This document shows, piece after piece, positions 26,216 to 35,398 of a DNA stretch of 64,000 nucleotides. Numbering within the stretch: position 1 is the first letter of the stretch; each line of letters begins with the position of its first letter. The stretch spans positions 3,534,001-3,598,000 of the forward strand of contig NZ_CP049037.1 of the NCBI RefSeq assembly GCF_011040495.1, written 5' to 3'. This stretch comes from Pseudohalocynthiibacter aestuariivivens (GTDB taxonomy: Bacteria > Pseudomonadota > Alphaproteobacteria > Rhodobacterales > Rhodobacteraceae). A program made the position numbers and the translations under genes. The notes under the pieces were generated by a model that did no database searches, was not told the DNA's origin, and saw only the letters and a program-made list of their open reading frames with translations.

Positions 26216-26499
26216 GCGTTGCAGCGGATTTTATGAACGTGGCGCTGATCATCGCGTTCGTGTCGGTCGCGGTGGCTCAAATCCTGTCGATGATCCGGCT
26301 GGTGATCGGACCCAGCACCGGGGACCGTATTCTGGCATTGGATACGATGGTGGTGAATGCGATTGGGTTGATCGTACTGCTGGGTATTTCGCAGGGGACG
26401 TCGATCTATTTCGAGGTGGCCCTGATCATCGCGATGCTGGGTTTTGTTTCCACTGTCGCCTATGCGCGGTTCGTGTTGCGGGGGGATATCATCGAATGA
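26212..26499 (+). CDS. mrpF: Mrp antiporter subunit F
   Basis: A 95-residue protein with three transmembrane helices. It contains the MnhF/PhaF core SMIRLVIGPSTGDRILALDTMVVNAIGL split over helices 1 and 2. The preceding and following genes overlap by ATGA, so the operon is tightly coupled. Small membrane subunit of the antiporter complex. Confidence 0.94.
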   Translation: MSVAADFMNVALIIAFVSVAVAQILSMIRLVIGPSTGDRILALDTMVVNAIGLIVLLGISQGTSIYFEVALIIAMLGFVSTVAYARFVLRGDIIE

Positions 26500-26885
26500 C
26501 GATTGAAACGCTGGCAATGTTCGCCATTGGAATTTGTCTACTGATAGGTGCGTTCTTCATGTTGGTGGGGGTGATCGGCCTGCTCAGGTTCAATGACTCG
26601 ATGACCCGCCTGCACGCTCCGACCAAGGTTGGCACGATGGGGGTGGGCGCCTTGTTGCTGGCCTCCATTATCAACGCTTACGTGACCGATCACGGATCGG
26701 CGCATCAGATATTGATCATGGCATTCTTGTTTGTCACCGCCCCGATCTCGGCCAATTTTCTGGGCAAGGTCAACATCCATCGCGGATCGTGCGAAACGCC
26801 GCCGAAGCCACCGCAGGATGAAACTTGGGCGACGTTCGACGTACCCGAGGCGGATCGCGAGATTGCGGTGCAGCAAGACGCGTGA
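26496..26885 (+). CDS. mrpG: Mrp antiporter subunit G
   Basis: The 129 residues contain three transmembrane helices and the MnhG signature GVIGLLRFNDSMTRLHAPTK followed by GTMGVGALLLAS. The C-terminus is hydrophilic. It completes the order AB-C-D-E-F-G. No strong terminator is visible in the 39-bp gap before the convergent hydrolase gene. Confidence 0.94.
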   Translation: MTIETLAMFAIGICLLIGAFFMLVGVIGLLRFNDSMTRLHAPTKVGTMGVGALLLASIINAYVTDHGSAHQILIMAFLFVTAPISANFLGKVNIHRGSCETPPKPPQDETWATFDVPEADREIAVQQDA

Positions 26886-26924
26886 TCGACATGCGGCTCT
26901 GACAACGAGAGCACAGCAATGGTG

Positions 26925-27839
26925 TCAGGCCAACGCCAAGCGCGCTAACCCTGCCTCCAGACATTCTGGCCCATGCTGGTCCATCATCAGCATATGACTG
27001 CCGCCGGGCGCTACCTCTGTTGCCGTATCAATGTAATGCGCCGCCCGACCGGTTTCTGTGATCTGCCGAATGGATCGCTGCCAGTCTTTGCGACGTTGGA
27101 CCCAGTGTGGTGCCGTATTCAGATAGTCCCCGGCAAGCAGGGCGATCGGGCAGGGCAGCGCCGCATCGGGCAGCGCGGAGGGTTCGACCGCAAGGATACC
27201 GGCAACGAGGTCGGGGCGTTCGCGAGTTGCGTCGAGGCAGATTTCTCCGCCCTGACTGTGACAAACCAAGGTTGCGCATTTCAACCGATCTAGCACCGCG
27301 ACAACACCCGCCACTTGCAGGTCTGAGGTGTTTAACCAGCGCGGCACCATCTGGGAACAAAATGTATCGAAATGGCCTACCGGAAATTGTTGCGCATCAT
27401 GCGCGCGACGCTGGCTATAGCCTTCTGGTGCACCGATACGAAACAGGCTCCACGCTTCCTCGGCGGATCGCAGGATCGGCGCCTCGTTCCAAATACCAGC
27501 GGCAAAGCCGGAACGCCCGCGTTCAACCAGATCAACTACGTGCACCGCATAACCACGACCCAGCAACAGATGCAGCCAGCCCGGGCGACCATCGGGTGTC
27601 GTCTCCCATGTGCTGCCATGCATGCCGCCGCCGTGGACCAGTACCATGGGTGGCGCGTCGCGCATCCGCTCAGGGATGAAATATTGAACGTAGGTTTGAC
27701 CCACGCGAAAACTACCGCGCGGGTCATAAGTATAGCTGGCGCTTCGGGTGAAATTCACCTCGCGCGTCGTGCCTTGCGTCACACGATGGACGTGCCCGCC
27801 CACCGTATAGCTGCCAAAATCGCGCAAGATATATGCCAT
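26925..27839 (-). CDS. Alpha/beta hydrolase (putative esterase)
   Basis: About 304 residues with the alpha/beta hydrolase order: oxyanion-hole HGGG (70-73) after MVLVH, nucleophile Ser196 in CHSQGGE (first glycine of the G-x-S-x-G elbow replaced by Cys), an acid after the sixth strand, and His in GGSHMLMMD near the C-terminus. The ATG at 27839 was chosen; a GTG directly before it is possible. It lies eleven bases or so after the TRAP binding-protein gene and is the last gene of that operon, so it may cleave an ester or lactone form of the imported compound. No signal peptide is apparent, so it is probably cytoplasmic. Substrate unknown. Confidence 0.8.
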   Translation of the reverse strand: MAYILRDFGSYTVGGHVHRVTQGTTREVNFTRSASYTYDPRGSFRVGQTYVQYFIPERMRDAPPMVLVHGGGMHGSTWETTPDGRPGWLHLLLGRGYAVHVVDLVERGRSGFAAGIWNEAPILRSAEEAWSLFRIGAPEGYSQRRAHDAQQFPVGHFDTFCSQMVPRWLNTSDLQVAGVVAVLDRLKCATLVCHSQGGEICLDATRERPDLVAGILAVEPSALPDAALPCPIALLAGDYLNTAPHWVQRRKDWQRSIRQITETGRAAHYIDTATEVAPGGSHMLMMDQHGPECLEAGLARLALA

Positions 27840-27853
27840 CACCCGATGTCCGG

Positions 27854-28876
27854 TCAGTCTAGCGCTACCAGCGCCTGATATTCGCGGTACTTCTCGCCAT
27901 AGGCGCGATAGCTGTCGATCACCCGCTTGAACATCTCGTCCTCTGCGGATTTTTCGGCGTAGACCTCGTCGGCGGCGTTACGCAGGGCGTCCACGACGCT
28001 GTCGGGGAACCGTGCGACGTTAACGCCGTTGTCGCGAAACTCTTGCAGGATTTCGCTCTGTGCCCCAGCGGCCACGCCCAGCGTGTAGAGGTTGATATCG
28101 TTGCATCCGACTTCGATGGCGGTACGCTGCGCATCGGTTAGCGCGTCCCATTTACCCTTGTTCATATAGAACTCGATAAAGCCCGCAGGTTGGTGCCAGC
28201 CGGGGAAATAGTAATTCTTGGCAACCTTGTCGAAGCCCAGCAGCTTGTCCACCAGAGGAAAGCTGAGCTCGGTCGCGTCCAGACGTCCGGTTTCCAGCGA
28301 TGTTGAAATCTCGCCCACGGGCAGGGACATGGCGTTCGCGCCCAGTTTGGACAGGATATCGCCGCCCAGACCGCCGATGCGGATGTTCAGTCCTTGCAGG
28401 TCCGCCGGAGTTTCGATGGCTTTGGTGTACCAGCCTCCAGCCTCTGACAGGATTACACCACAGGCCATCGGCACCAGATCATAAGGGGCATAGATCTCGC
28501 GCCATAGCTCCAGCCCGCCGCCGTGGTTCAGCCAAGAGATATATTGCAATGGTTCACCGCCAAAGGGCACAGAGCCAAAGAGGGCTGCGGCCGGTTCCTT
28601 GCCGCTGGCATAGGCGGCAAATGACCACGCGGCGTCGATAGCTCCGACGCTGACATTGTCGAAAATCTCGAACGCAGGAGACAACTCTCCTGCGCCCAGA
28701 TGCTTGAACTCTACCGCGCCATCGGTCAGCGCGGCGACATTGGCCACGAAACGGTCTGCTGCCGCGCCTAGCACCGGGAGCGTTTTGCCAAATGCGCTTT
28801 GCAGGTTATAGCTTTCTGCCGTAACGGGCAGCGCAAGTGTGCAGGTGGCGAGTGCCGCGATTGTCGTCTTGATCAT
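27854..28876 (-). CDS. TRAP transporter substrate-binding protein (DctP family)
   Basis: The ATG at 28876 is chosen: GGAGGATACC precedes it and the product starts with a good signal peptide (MIKTTIAALATCTLALPVTA-ES). The 340-residue protein carries the DctP pattern, including LQGLNIRIGGLGGDILSKLG with the conserved Arg that binds substrate carboxylate, and GRLDATELSFPLVD. This points to a carboxylate ligand. It is the third gene of the operon, after the small and large permeases, an order different from the second TRAP operon in this window. Confidence 0.9.
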   Translation of the reverse strand: MIKTTIAALATCTLALPVTAESYNLQSAFGKTLPVLGAAADRFVANVAALTDGAVEFKHLGAGELSPAFEIFDNVSVGAIDAAWSFAAYASGKEPAAALFGSVPFGGEPLQYISWLNHGGGLELWREIYAPYDLVPMACGVILSEAGGWYTKAIETPADLQGLNIRIGGLGGDILSKLGANAMSLPVGEISTSLETGRLDATELSFPLVDKLLGFDKVAKNYYFPGWHQPAGFIEFYMNKGKWDALTDAQRTAIEVGCNDINLYTLGVAAGAQSEILQEFRDNGVNVARFPDSVVDALRNAADEVYAEKSAEDEMFKRVIDSYRAYGEKYREYQALVALD

Positions 28877-28905
28877 GTGGTATCCTCCCATTTGGTGTCT
28901 ATTCG

Positions 28906-30216
28906 TCAAAATCCGATGATCAGGCCGGGCATGGCCATCAGCAGGCCCATGGCCAACAGTTGCAGCCCGATAAAGGGCAGTACACCGCGATAAATCTGAC
29001 CCGTGCTGACACGGTCGCCGACGGTGCCCCGCACGTAAAACAGTGCAAATCCAAAAGGTGGCGTCAGGAATGAGGTTTGTAGGTTTACCGCAACCAGGAT
29101 GCCGAACCAGATCAACAGATCCTGCCCTGCCAGCCCATTGCCAAAGTCTAGTCCGGCGATGACAGGCGCAAAGATCGGGATCAGGATCAGAGTGATCTCC
29201 AGCCAGTCGAGGAAAAACCCGAGTATGAAAATCGCCGCCATCACCACGGCCATCACCGCCCAGGGGCTGGTGCCGAAGCTGCCCAGACCCGACTGGATCA
29301 TTTCATCTCCGCCGACGCCGCGAAACACGGCAGCAAAACAAGTTGCGCCGATGATCACCAGAGCGACCATTGCGGTGGTCGTGACAGTGTCCCGGGCTGC
29401 GTCCATCAACATGGACAGGCTGAACCGGCGGTAAATCAGCGTGACGATGACCGCGCCGAATGCGCCCAGCCCGCTTGCCTCGGTTGGGGTCGCCAGCCCG
29501 CCGATGATCGAGCCGAGTACACAGATGATCAAAACCACCAATGGCGCGACGTCGATCAGCAACGCGGCGATACCGTTGCGCCCATCCGATGCCGTCGGTT
29601 GCCGGGGCAGACCTCGTGCGCGCCACAGAACGTAGGCACCGTACAGCGCGACCAGCAGTAGCCCCGGCCCGATGGCCCCTGCGAACATCGCAGGGACGGA
29701 TGTTTGCAATTGGTCGCCCAGCACGATCAGCATCACAGACGGGGGCACAAGGATTGCCATGGTGCCCGAGGCGGCAACCAGACCGGCGCTGGTCGGCGTG
29801 TCGAACCCGGCCTCCTGCATCCGGGGCAGCGCCAGAAGCGCCAGCAGCACCACAGATGCGCCCACGACCCCGGATGACGCAGCGAGCAACAAACCGACGA
29901 CCAGAACTGAAATTCCCATACCGGCAGGGGTGCCGCCCAATGCCCGCTGAGCACCTTTGAGAGAGCGTTCCGCAACGCCGGATTTTTCCAAGATCAATCC
30001 CATGAAAATGAACATTGGGATCGCCACAAAGAGCCAGTTTGACAGGACATTGGCGTAGATCCGGCTGACAATGAGCTTGAAAAAGGCGGTCGGCAGGTCT
30101 GACACGATGATAAAGAGCGCGGCGGTGCCCGCCAGTACCAATGCCACGCGGTAGCCCAGAACAATACCCAGCATCGTCAGGGCGGCCATCGCCATAGGCA
30201 GGGCAAATTCGGTCAT
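28906..30216 (-). CDS. TRAP transporter large permease (DctM family)
   Basis: The start is set at ATG 30216 (MTEFALPMAM), which overlaps the small-permease stop by ATGA; upstream in-frame codons lie inside that gene. The 436-residue protein has about 12-13 hydrophobic segments and DctM motifs such as IPMFIFMGLILEKSG, GTMAILVPPSVMLIVLGDQ and LTPPFGFALFYVRG near the C-terminus. It carries the cation-coupled transport pathway. Confidence 0.92.
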   Translation of the reverse strand: MTEFALPMAMAALTMLGIVLGYRVALVLAGTAALFIIVSDLPTAFFKLIVSRIYANVLSNWLFVAIPMFIFMGLILEKSGVAERSLKGAQRALGGTPAGMGISVLVVGLLLAASSGVVGASVVLLALLALPRMQEAGFDTPTSAGLVAASGTMAILVPPSVMLIVLGDQLQTSVPAMFAGAIGPGLLLVALYGAYVLWRARGLPRQPTASDGRNGIAALLIDVAPLVVLIICVLGSIIGGLATPTEASGLGAFGAVIVTLIYRRFSLSMLMDAARDTVTTTAMVALVIIGATCFAAVFRGVGGDEMIQSGLGSFGTSPWAVMAVVMAAIFILGFFLDWLEITLILIPIFAPVIAGLDFGNGLAGQDLLIWFGILVAVNLQTSFLTPPFGFALFYVRGTVGDRVSTGQIYRGVLPFIGLQLLAMGLLMAMPGLIIGF

Positions 30217-30752
30217 GTTGCGCGGTTTCCCCGGATCAAGCGTCCGGTTTCCCACACGATTGCGACAGCCAAGAGGCCAAGGCCAACGGGCAGCACCAGC
30301 TTGATGATCCACAGATCATCCAGCCCGCCATTGCGCGAGCCTTCGCCGGAACGATAGGCGCGCATTGCGAAATCCCACGCTGCAGGCAGAGCCATGACAA
30401 AGAAGGGCAGGGCAAAGACCACGTGGCCAACCCCGTCGATGCCACGGCGTGCATTTGGCCCAAGACGATCATAGAGGAAATCCACGCGGACATGGGTGTC
30501 ACGGATCAGGACGGCGCCAGACGGCACGAGGCAGATCAGCGCAAAGAGATGCCATTGCAGATCAAGCAGTGAATTCAGAGTGATCCCCTTGCCGAAAAAG
30601 CCAACGCGGTTTTCAAACGATATCAGTGGGTTTATGTCAAAAAAGCTGCACGCAACTTGAAGAACCACGCAGAGCATCAGTGCAATCACAAGCACGGCCA
30701 ATGCGTTCAGCATTGTGTCGCCCAGTGATTTCATCCCCGTTCCGGCTGACAT
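30213..30752 (-). CDS. TRAP transporter small permease (DctQ family)
   Basis: The ATG at 30752 has GGGGAGAGT eight or so bases upstream. The 179-residue protein has four transmembrane helices. The family region HVRVDFLYDRLGPNARRGIDGVGH and a final helix (LVLPVGLGLLAVAIVWETGRLI) are recognisable. It is first in the TRAP operon, facing the MarR gene across the long dyad. Confidence 0.88.
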   Translation of the reverse strand: MSAGTGMKSLGDTMLNALAVLVIALMLCVVLQVACSFFDINPLISFENRVGFFGKGITLNSLLDLQWHLFALICLVPSGAVLIRDTHVRVDFLYDRLGPNARRGIDGVGHVVFALPFFVMALPAAWDFAMRAYRSGEGSRNGGLDDLWIIKLVLPVGLGLLAVAIVWETGRLIRGNRAT

Positions 30753-30786
30753 TGTGACTCTCCCCTGTCGGCAATGACCGTAAATC

Positions 30787-30833
30787 AAATTAGCTCCGAA
30801 TGGAACAAAATTATTTCCATATGGAGCTAATTT
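30787..30833. promoter_or_regulatory. 47-bp operator dyad between the TRAP operon and the MarR gene
   Basis: Outer arms AAATTAGCTCC (30787-30797) and GGAGCTAATTT (30823-30833) are perfect inverted repeats. Inside them TGGAA (30801-30805) and TTCCA (30815-30819) form a second, concentric dyad. The AT-rich centre probably overlaps the divergent promoters. A MarR dimer, or two, is the expected binder. Confidence 0.7.
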
Positions 30834-30867
30834 AAGGCATAATCGAACCGGACATCTGGGAGAAACC

Positions 30868-31356
30868 ATGAAACTGATTGATATCTTGGGCGAGACAGCG
30901 ATCCCCATCGGCTATCGCATGGCTTTTCTGACCAACTTCATGCGCGAGCCGTTGCTGCGCCGCATGGAGCGCGAGTATGGGTTGATACGGCCTGAATGGA
31001 CAGTGCTGATCTGTCTGGTTTATCGCGAGGGGTTGAGCTCCAGCGATGTATGCGAGGTCACTGAACAACCCTCGAACACGATCAGCCGCGCGGTGTCATC
31101 TCTGCTGGCCAAAGGGATGATCAGCCGACGGGGGGATGCCCGCGATGGGCGGCGCAAGCTGCTGTTTCTGGAGCCCGCCGGGCGGGCGCAATACGACGCC
31201 GTGATGACGTGGTTCGTCGAGGCCGAGACACATCTGACCGCTTCGCTGAGCGTTCAAGAGCGTGATCTGTTGGAAAAGCTGCTGGACCGGATGGGGCGTG
31301 ACGTGCCGCGCTGGCAGCAATTGCCGCCCTACAAGGAAGAAAAACGGCGCGGCTGA
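30868..31356 (+). CDS. MarR-family transcriptional regulator
   Basis: A 162-residue winged-helix regulator. The recognition region is SSSDVCEVTEQPSNTISRAVSSLLAKGMI at about residues 50-78, and the wing contains the MarR signature ISRRGDARDGRRKLLFLEPAGR. GGGAGAAACC precedes the ATG. It is divergent from the TRAP/hydrolase operon and a 47-bp dyad lies between them, so it most likely represses that operon until the imported compound or a derivative binds. Confidence 0.9.
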   Translation: MKLIDILGETAIPIGYRMAFLTNFMREPLLRRMEREYGLIRPEWTVLICLVYREGLSSSDVCEVTEQPSNTISRAVSSLLAKGMISRRGDARDGRRKLLFLEPAGRAQYDAVMTWFVEAETHLTASLSVQERDLLEKLLDRMGRDVPRWQQLPPYKEEKRRG

Positions 31357-31379
31357 TGTCCAGCCCCTACGACTGGCCT

Positions 31380-31401
31380 GCATGGCGACAGAGCGCCATG
31401 C
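31380..31401. terminator. Hairpin between convergent genes
   Basis: GCATGGCG (31380-31387) and CGCCATGC (31394-31401) form a perfect 8-bp stem around a 6-nt loop between the MarR gene and the convergent dehydrogenase gene. The T tract is weak on both strands, so terminator function is probable rather than sure. Confidence 0.5.
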
Positions 31402-31405
31402 GCTG

Positions 31406-33865
31406 TTACATTTTGATCTTTGCCATGTCCGGATCATAAAGAGGTCTGAGCGACGCGGTCGCCGCGTATCGCTGTCCGGCAATGTCGATCCGCCAGTGGC
31501 CTGCCTCGACCCGCGCTGCGGTCAGGGGGGCGTCCAATTCGGCAAAGCCCAGCCCCACCGCGCCGCCCAGCGTGTGTCCGTAGCCGCCAACCTGAATGTA
31601 GCCGACTTCACGGCCATCCAGATAAATCAACTCGTTGCCGTATAGTAACGGCTCGGGATCGCGCAGCAGGAATTGCAGCATCCGGGCGTGCGGGACACCG
31701 CGCGCCTTGATCGCGACCAGCGCATCGCGCCCGATAAAGCCGCCGGGCTTGTCCAGTTTGACGGCAAAGCCCAATCCAGCCTCGATCGGGTTGTCCGTGT
31801 TGTCCACATCCAACCCGAAATCGCGATATGCTTTCTCTAGCCGTAGGGAATTCAGCGTTTGCATGCCGGCATTGCGCAGGCCCAGATCATGGCCTGCGTC
31901 AGTGATCAGATCATAGGTTTGCACTGCTTGCGTCGCAGGGACGTGCAATTCCCATCCCAACTCGCCCACAAAGGTGACGCGCATGGCCAGCACAACAGCA
32001 TAGCCGACGTCGATCTCGCGCGCAGTCATAAAGGGAAATGCATCGTTACCGAGGTTCGCGCCCGATACGCGGCTGAGAAGTTCGCGCGATTTTGGGCCGT
32101 GCACGTTGATCTGCGAGCGTGCGGCAGTGACATCGGTTATGACAACAAATTCATCCTCCGCGATATGGCGGCGCAGACGCATTTCGGTGTGGCCGTGGCT
32201 GTTTTCACCGACCACGACCATGAATTTGTCTCGGGTCAACCGCGTCACAGTCAGGTCCGCCTCGAACCCGCCGACTTCGTTGACCCACGCGGTATAGACG
32301 ACCCGACCCGGTGCCACATCGACCTCGTTGCAACTGAGGCGGGACAGCAGCGCGCAGGCATGCGGACCTTCGACGGCAAAGCACGACATGGTGCTCATAT
32401 CCATAACGATCACGTCTTCGCGCGCGGCGCGGTGTTCTTCGGCGTGCCAGTCCCACCAATGTTGACGGAACCAGCTATGATTTTCGATCTTGGCCTGACC
32501 GGGTGTCGGCGCGAACCAGTCCGGCATTTCCCAGCCGTGTCCTTCGGCGAAATAGGCCCCCGCCGCAGCCAACCGGTCATGCAGAACCGAGCGTTTGACA
32601 TTGCGCGCGGTCTTTGGTGATTCATCCGGCCAATGTTGACCAAAGAGCATACCCAGCTGCTCTGGTGTGCGGTCACGCCGAAACGCAGGTGTTGCTTCGG
32701 ATTTGCCAAAGCGGTTGACGTTGATGCCCGTCACATCGACGGGCGGCAGGCCATCGACGATCCAGTGCGCCAGAACCATGCCAGTGCCCGCACCGTTTAG
32801 GATGCCGAGCGAGTTCATGCCGCAGGCAACCCATGCGTTGCGCAACTCCGGCGTCGGGCCAGCCAGCGGAGCCAGATCCGGGGTAAAACTCTCTGGCCCG
32901 CAAAAGAGCTTTTTCACACCATGGGTCATCATATCTGGGACGCGGCTATAGGCCTTTTCCAGATCGGGGGTGACACGGTCCCAGTCCGGTTCAATCTCGC
33001 TGAACTGGAAATCATCGGGAATGCCGTCCAGCTTCCACGCGGCGGCACCCGGCTCGAACAGGCCCAGCATCATCCCGCCCATTTCCTCGCGGTAGTAAGT
33101 GTAGGTGCTGGGGTCTTCGAGCACTGGCAGATCACGGGGCAGGCCGGGGACGGCTTCGGTGATCAGATAGTAATGTTCGGCGGCCTGCAGAGGCAGGTTG
33201 ATGCCGGCCTTTGCGCCCAATTGTCGTGACCACATGCCACCGCAGATCACGACGTTTTCGCAGGTGATCGACTGACCGTCCTGCGTGCAGATGCCAGTGG
33301 CGGTGCCGTTCTTGGCGGTAATCTCTGTCACGCGGACACCCTCGAATATCTGCGCGCCACCCATACGCGCGCCCTTGCTCAGCGACATGGTCACATCAAC
33401 CGGGTTCGCACGGCCATCTTCGGGGATGTAGAATGCGGATTTTACGTTGCTAAGATCGCCGACGGGAAAGAGATCCTGCGCCTCGCGCGGTGACACTTCG
33501 TAGCAATTGATGCCGTATCGCCGCATGAACGGCGCTGCGCGGCGCATCTCGTGTGTACGCTCGTCGTTGGTGGCGATCTGAAGGTAACCAACATCGCGAA
33601 AGCCGGTTGGCAGGCCGGTTTCCTGTTCCAGACGGGCATAGAGGTCACGCCCATGAGTATAGATTTCGCATTCGGACTCTGAATTCAACAACCCTGCGAC
33701 GATCAGCCCGGCGGCGTGCCAGGTGGTGCCGGAGGTCAACTGCCCCTGTTCCAGAACGACCACGTCCGCGTGTCCGAGTTTGGTCAGGTGGTAGGCCGTG
33801 TTACAGCCGATAGAGCCGCCACCGATGATAACTGTCCGGGCATGGCTGGGCAGATTGGCAGGCAT
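31406..33865 (-). CDS. Dimethylglycine/sarcosine dehydrogenase-type flavoprotein with folate-binding GcvT domain
   Basis: At 819 residues this has the DMGDH/SARDH architecture. An N-terminal DAO-type FAD domain (VIIGGGSIGCNTAYHLTKLG) is followed by the TSGTTWHAAGL segment, in which His50 is at the position that binds FAD covalently in relatives. From about residue 430 onward come the GcvT-like folate domain and C-terminal barrel (ITDVTAARSQINVHGPKSRELL, FVGELGWELHVPA, GREVGYIQVGGYG). It oxidatively removes an N-methyl group and passes formaldehyde to tetrahydrofolate. The substrate may be dimethylglycine, sarcosine or another N-methyl amino acid. A TGAATGATCATTCA palindrome lies just upstream of the start. 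Confidence 0.9.
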   Translation of the reverse strand: MPANLPSHARTVIIGGGSIGCNTAYHLTKLGHADVVVLEQGQLTSGTTWHAAGLIVAGLLNSESECEIYTHGRDLYARLEQETGLPTGFRDVGYLQIATNDERTHEMRRAAPFMRRYGINCYEVSPREAQDLFPVGDLSNVKSAFYIPEDGRANPVDVTMSLSKGARMGGAQIFEGVRVTEITAKNGTATGICTQDGQSITCENVVICGGMWSRQLGAKAGINLPLQAAEHYYLITEAVPGLPRDLPVLEDPSTYTYYREEMGGMMLGLFEPGAAAWKLDGIPDDFQFSEIEPDWDRVTPDLEKAYSRVPDMMTHGVKKLFCGPESFTPDLAPLAGPTPELRNAWVACGMNSLGILNGAGTGMVLAHWIVDGLPPVDVTGINVNRFGKSEATPAFRRDRTPEQLGMLFGQHWPDESPKTARNVKRSVLHDRLAAAGAYFAEGHGWEMPDWFAPTPGQAKIENHSWFRQHWWDWHAEEHRAAREDVIVMDMSTMSCFAVEGPHACALLSRLSCNEVDVAPGRVVYTAWVNEVGGFEADLTVTRLTRDKFMVVVGENSHGHTEMRLRRHIAEDEFVVITDVTAARSQINVHGPKSRELLSRVSGANLGNDAFPFMTAREIDVGYAVVLAMRVTFVGELGWELHVPATQAVQTYDLITDAGHDLGLRNAGMQTLNSLRLEKAYRDFGLDVDNTDNPIEAGLGFAVKLDKPGGFIGRDALVAIKARGVPHARMLQFLLRDPEPLLYGNELIYLDGREVGYIQVGGYGHTLGGAVGLGFAELDAPLTAARVEAGHWRIDIAGQRYAATASLRPLYDPDMAKIKM

Positions 33866-33906
33866 GGTTGGTTCCTGAATACATGGTGGACATAAAGGCA
33901 GGCTAT

Positions 33907-33920
33907 TGAATGATCATTCA
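33907..33920. promoter_or_regulatory. TGAATGATCATTCA palindrome (candidate TetR/BetI-type operator)
   Basis: A perfect 14-bp palindrome lies 42 bp before the dehydrogenase start and about 100 bp before the divergent methyltransferase gene. It differs at one base from the palindrome at 42867-42880. The flanks extend the similarity (ATTGAATG...CATTCAGT). Confidence 0.6.
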
Positions 33921-34022
33921 GTCGGCAAGGTGGAATTCTGCAAGATGCTGCGGCAGTATTGACTTGTCCGGCTGCGCGTTTCGCGGTTCACTAAATTGAA
34001 TGGAAACGCAGCGGAGGATGCC

Positions 34023-34802
34023 ATGCCGGGCGATGATCTATACGACCAGATACACATAGATTTTCTAGAAGAGCTGTGGGGCGAAGGGTATCTGTCACCC
34101 GGCGGACCGGACGAGGTGGCCCGCGTGATCGAGGCGGTCGATCTGGCGGGCAAACATGTGCTGGATATCGGGTGCGGGTCAGGTGCCATTGCATTGGAAC
34201 TGGTGCGCAGTCACGGTGCAGGGCACGTCACCGGCATCGACGTCGAGGACCCGGTTTGCCGCGCGGCGCGGGAGCGCGCCGAGGCGGCGGAACTCGCGGA
34301 TAAAATCACGATCAAGAAAGTGACGCCGGGCCCCTTTCCATTTGCAGATTCGACATTCGACGTTGTGTTTTCCAAGGACTCCATCATCCACATCCCAGAC
34401 AAAGAAGCGCTGACCAAAGAGGCGTTCCGGGTGTTGAAACCGGGTGGCATGTTCGCGGCATCGGACTGGCTGATCTCGCATGATGGTGCGCCTAGTCGTG
34501 AGATGGCTGATTACATCGCCGCCGAGGCGCTGGACTTCGCGATGGCCTCGCCCGCACGATACCGGGTGGCGATGCGCAATGCGGGGTTCGAGGATGTCGA
34601 ACTGGTCAACCGCAACCGTTGGTATGCCGGTGTCTCAGTGGATGAGTTGGAACAACTGTCCGGTGCAAGGCGCGGCGCTTGGGAGGCGCGTTATGGCGCG
34701 GATTTCATCGCCGAGCAGATTGCGACATGGCAGGCCATGGTGCCAGTGCTGCAATCGGGCGAGCATTGCCCCCATCACATACGTGGGCGCAAGCCGGTAT
34801 GA
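34023..34802 (+). CDS. SAM-dependent methyltransferase, phosphoethanolamine N-methyltransferase-like
   Basis: Start at ATG 34023, with CGGAGGA six bases ahead; an upstream in-frame TTG at 33996 would place that site inside the gene. The 259 residues form a class I methyltransferase: motif [14 protein letters not shown] at about 46-58, an acidic motif (VTGIDVEDP), then [28 protein letters not shown]. The last segment and the following ASDWLI resemble the C-terminal domain of phosphoethanolamine methyltransferases. The gene is divergent from an N-demethylating dehydrogenase and shares its palindrome, so an N-methylation role is plausible. Small-molecule specificity cannot be read from sequence alone. 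Confidence 0.75.
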   Translation: MPGDDLYDQIHIDFLEELWGEGYLSPGGPDEVARVIEAVDLAGKHVLDIGCGSGAIALELVRSHGAGHVTGIDVEDPVCRAARERAEAAELADKITIKKVTPGPFPFADSTFDVVFSKDSIIHIPDKEALTKEAFRVLKPGGMFAASDWLISHDGAPSREMADYIAAEALDFAMASPARYRVAMRNAGFEDVELVNRNRWYAGVSVDELEQLSGARRGAWEARYGADFIAEQIATWQAMVPVLQSGEHCPHHIRGRKPV

Positions 34803-35398
34803 TCCCTGTCTTGTCGTCCGCCGAACTGATACTGGAGACGCCGCGCCTGCGCCTGCGCCCCTATGCGCTGGACGACGAGGATGTGGCGCGCGATGTACTG
34901 TGTGATCCAGCGGTGACCAGATACGTGTGTGATCCGAAAACGCCGGAGCAAGTGGCAGAGGCGATGTCGCTCATTACCCGGCGCGGTGCCGGTGGTCGGA
35001 TCGGCATGTGGTGCGCCGAGCGGCTGGATACCGGCGAGAAGATCGGCGATGGCGTCCTGACCCCGATCCCGGTGGAAGCGGACGACATTGAATGGGAGGC
35101 GCTGGTGCCGGATGCCTATCCCGACGACCAGATCGAGGTCGGCTATATGCTGAAGCAGTCGGCGTGGGGGCAGGGCTATGCCTCAGAGATCTGCACGCGC
35201 CTGCTGCGTTTTGCGTTCGAGGCCACCACGCTGGATTTGGTGGTAGCCTGCACGGACCCCGAAAATGCAGCATCGCAACGGGTGCTGCTGAAATGCGGCC
35301 TGCGTGATTGCGGCATGGGACGGGCCTATGCCGAAGACGTGCCGTGGTTCGAGATCACGCGCGCCGAGTGGCAGGCCGATCAGGCATCGAACCAGTGA
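34799..35398 (+). CDS. GNAT acetyltransferase, RimJ/RimL type
   Basis: ATG 34799 overlaps the methyltransferase stop by ATGA and is preferred to an in-frame codon inside that gene. The 199-residue protein starts with the RimJ/L hallmark [20 protein letters not shown]. Later segments are [25 protein letters not shown] (acetyl-CoA loop) and [16 protein letters not shown]. It acetylates an amine on a protein or small molecule. Its last 19 bases overlap the end of the convergent PhyH gene. Confidence 0.87.
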   Translation: MIPVLSSAELILETPRLRLRPYALDDEDVARDVLCDPAVTRYVCDPKTPEQVAEAMSLITRRGAGGRIGMWCAERLDTGEKIGDGVLTPIPVEADDIEWEALVPDAYPDDQIEVGYMLKQSAWGQGYASEICTRLLRFAFEATTLDLVVACTDPENAASQRVLLKCGLRDCGMGRAYAEDVPWFEITRAEWQADQASNQ

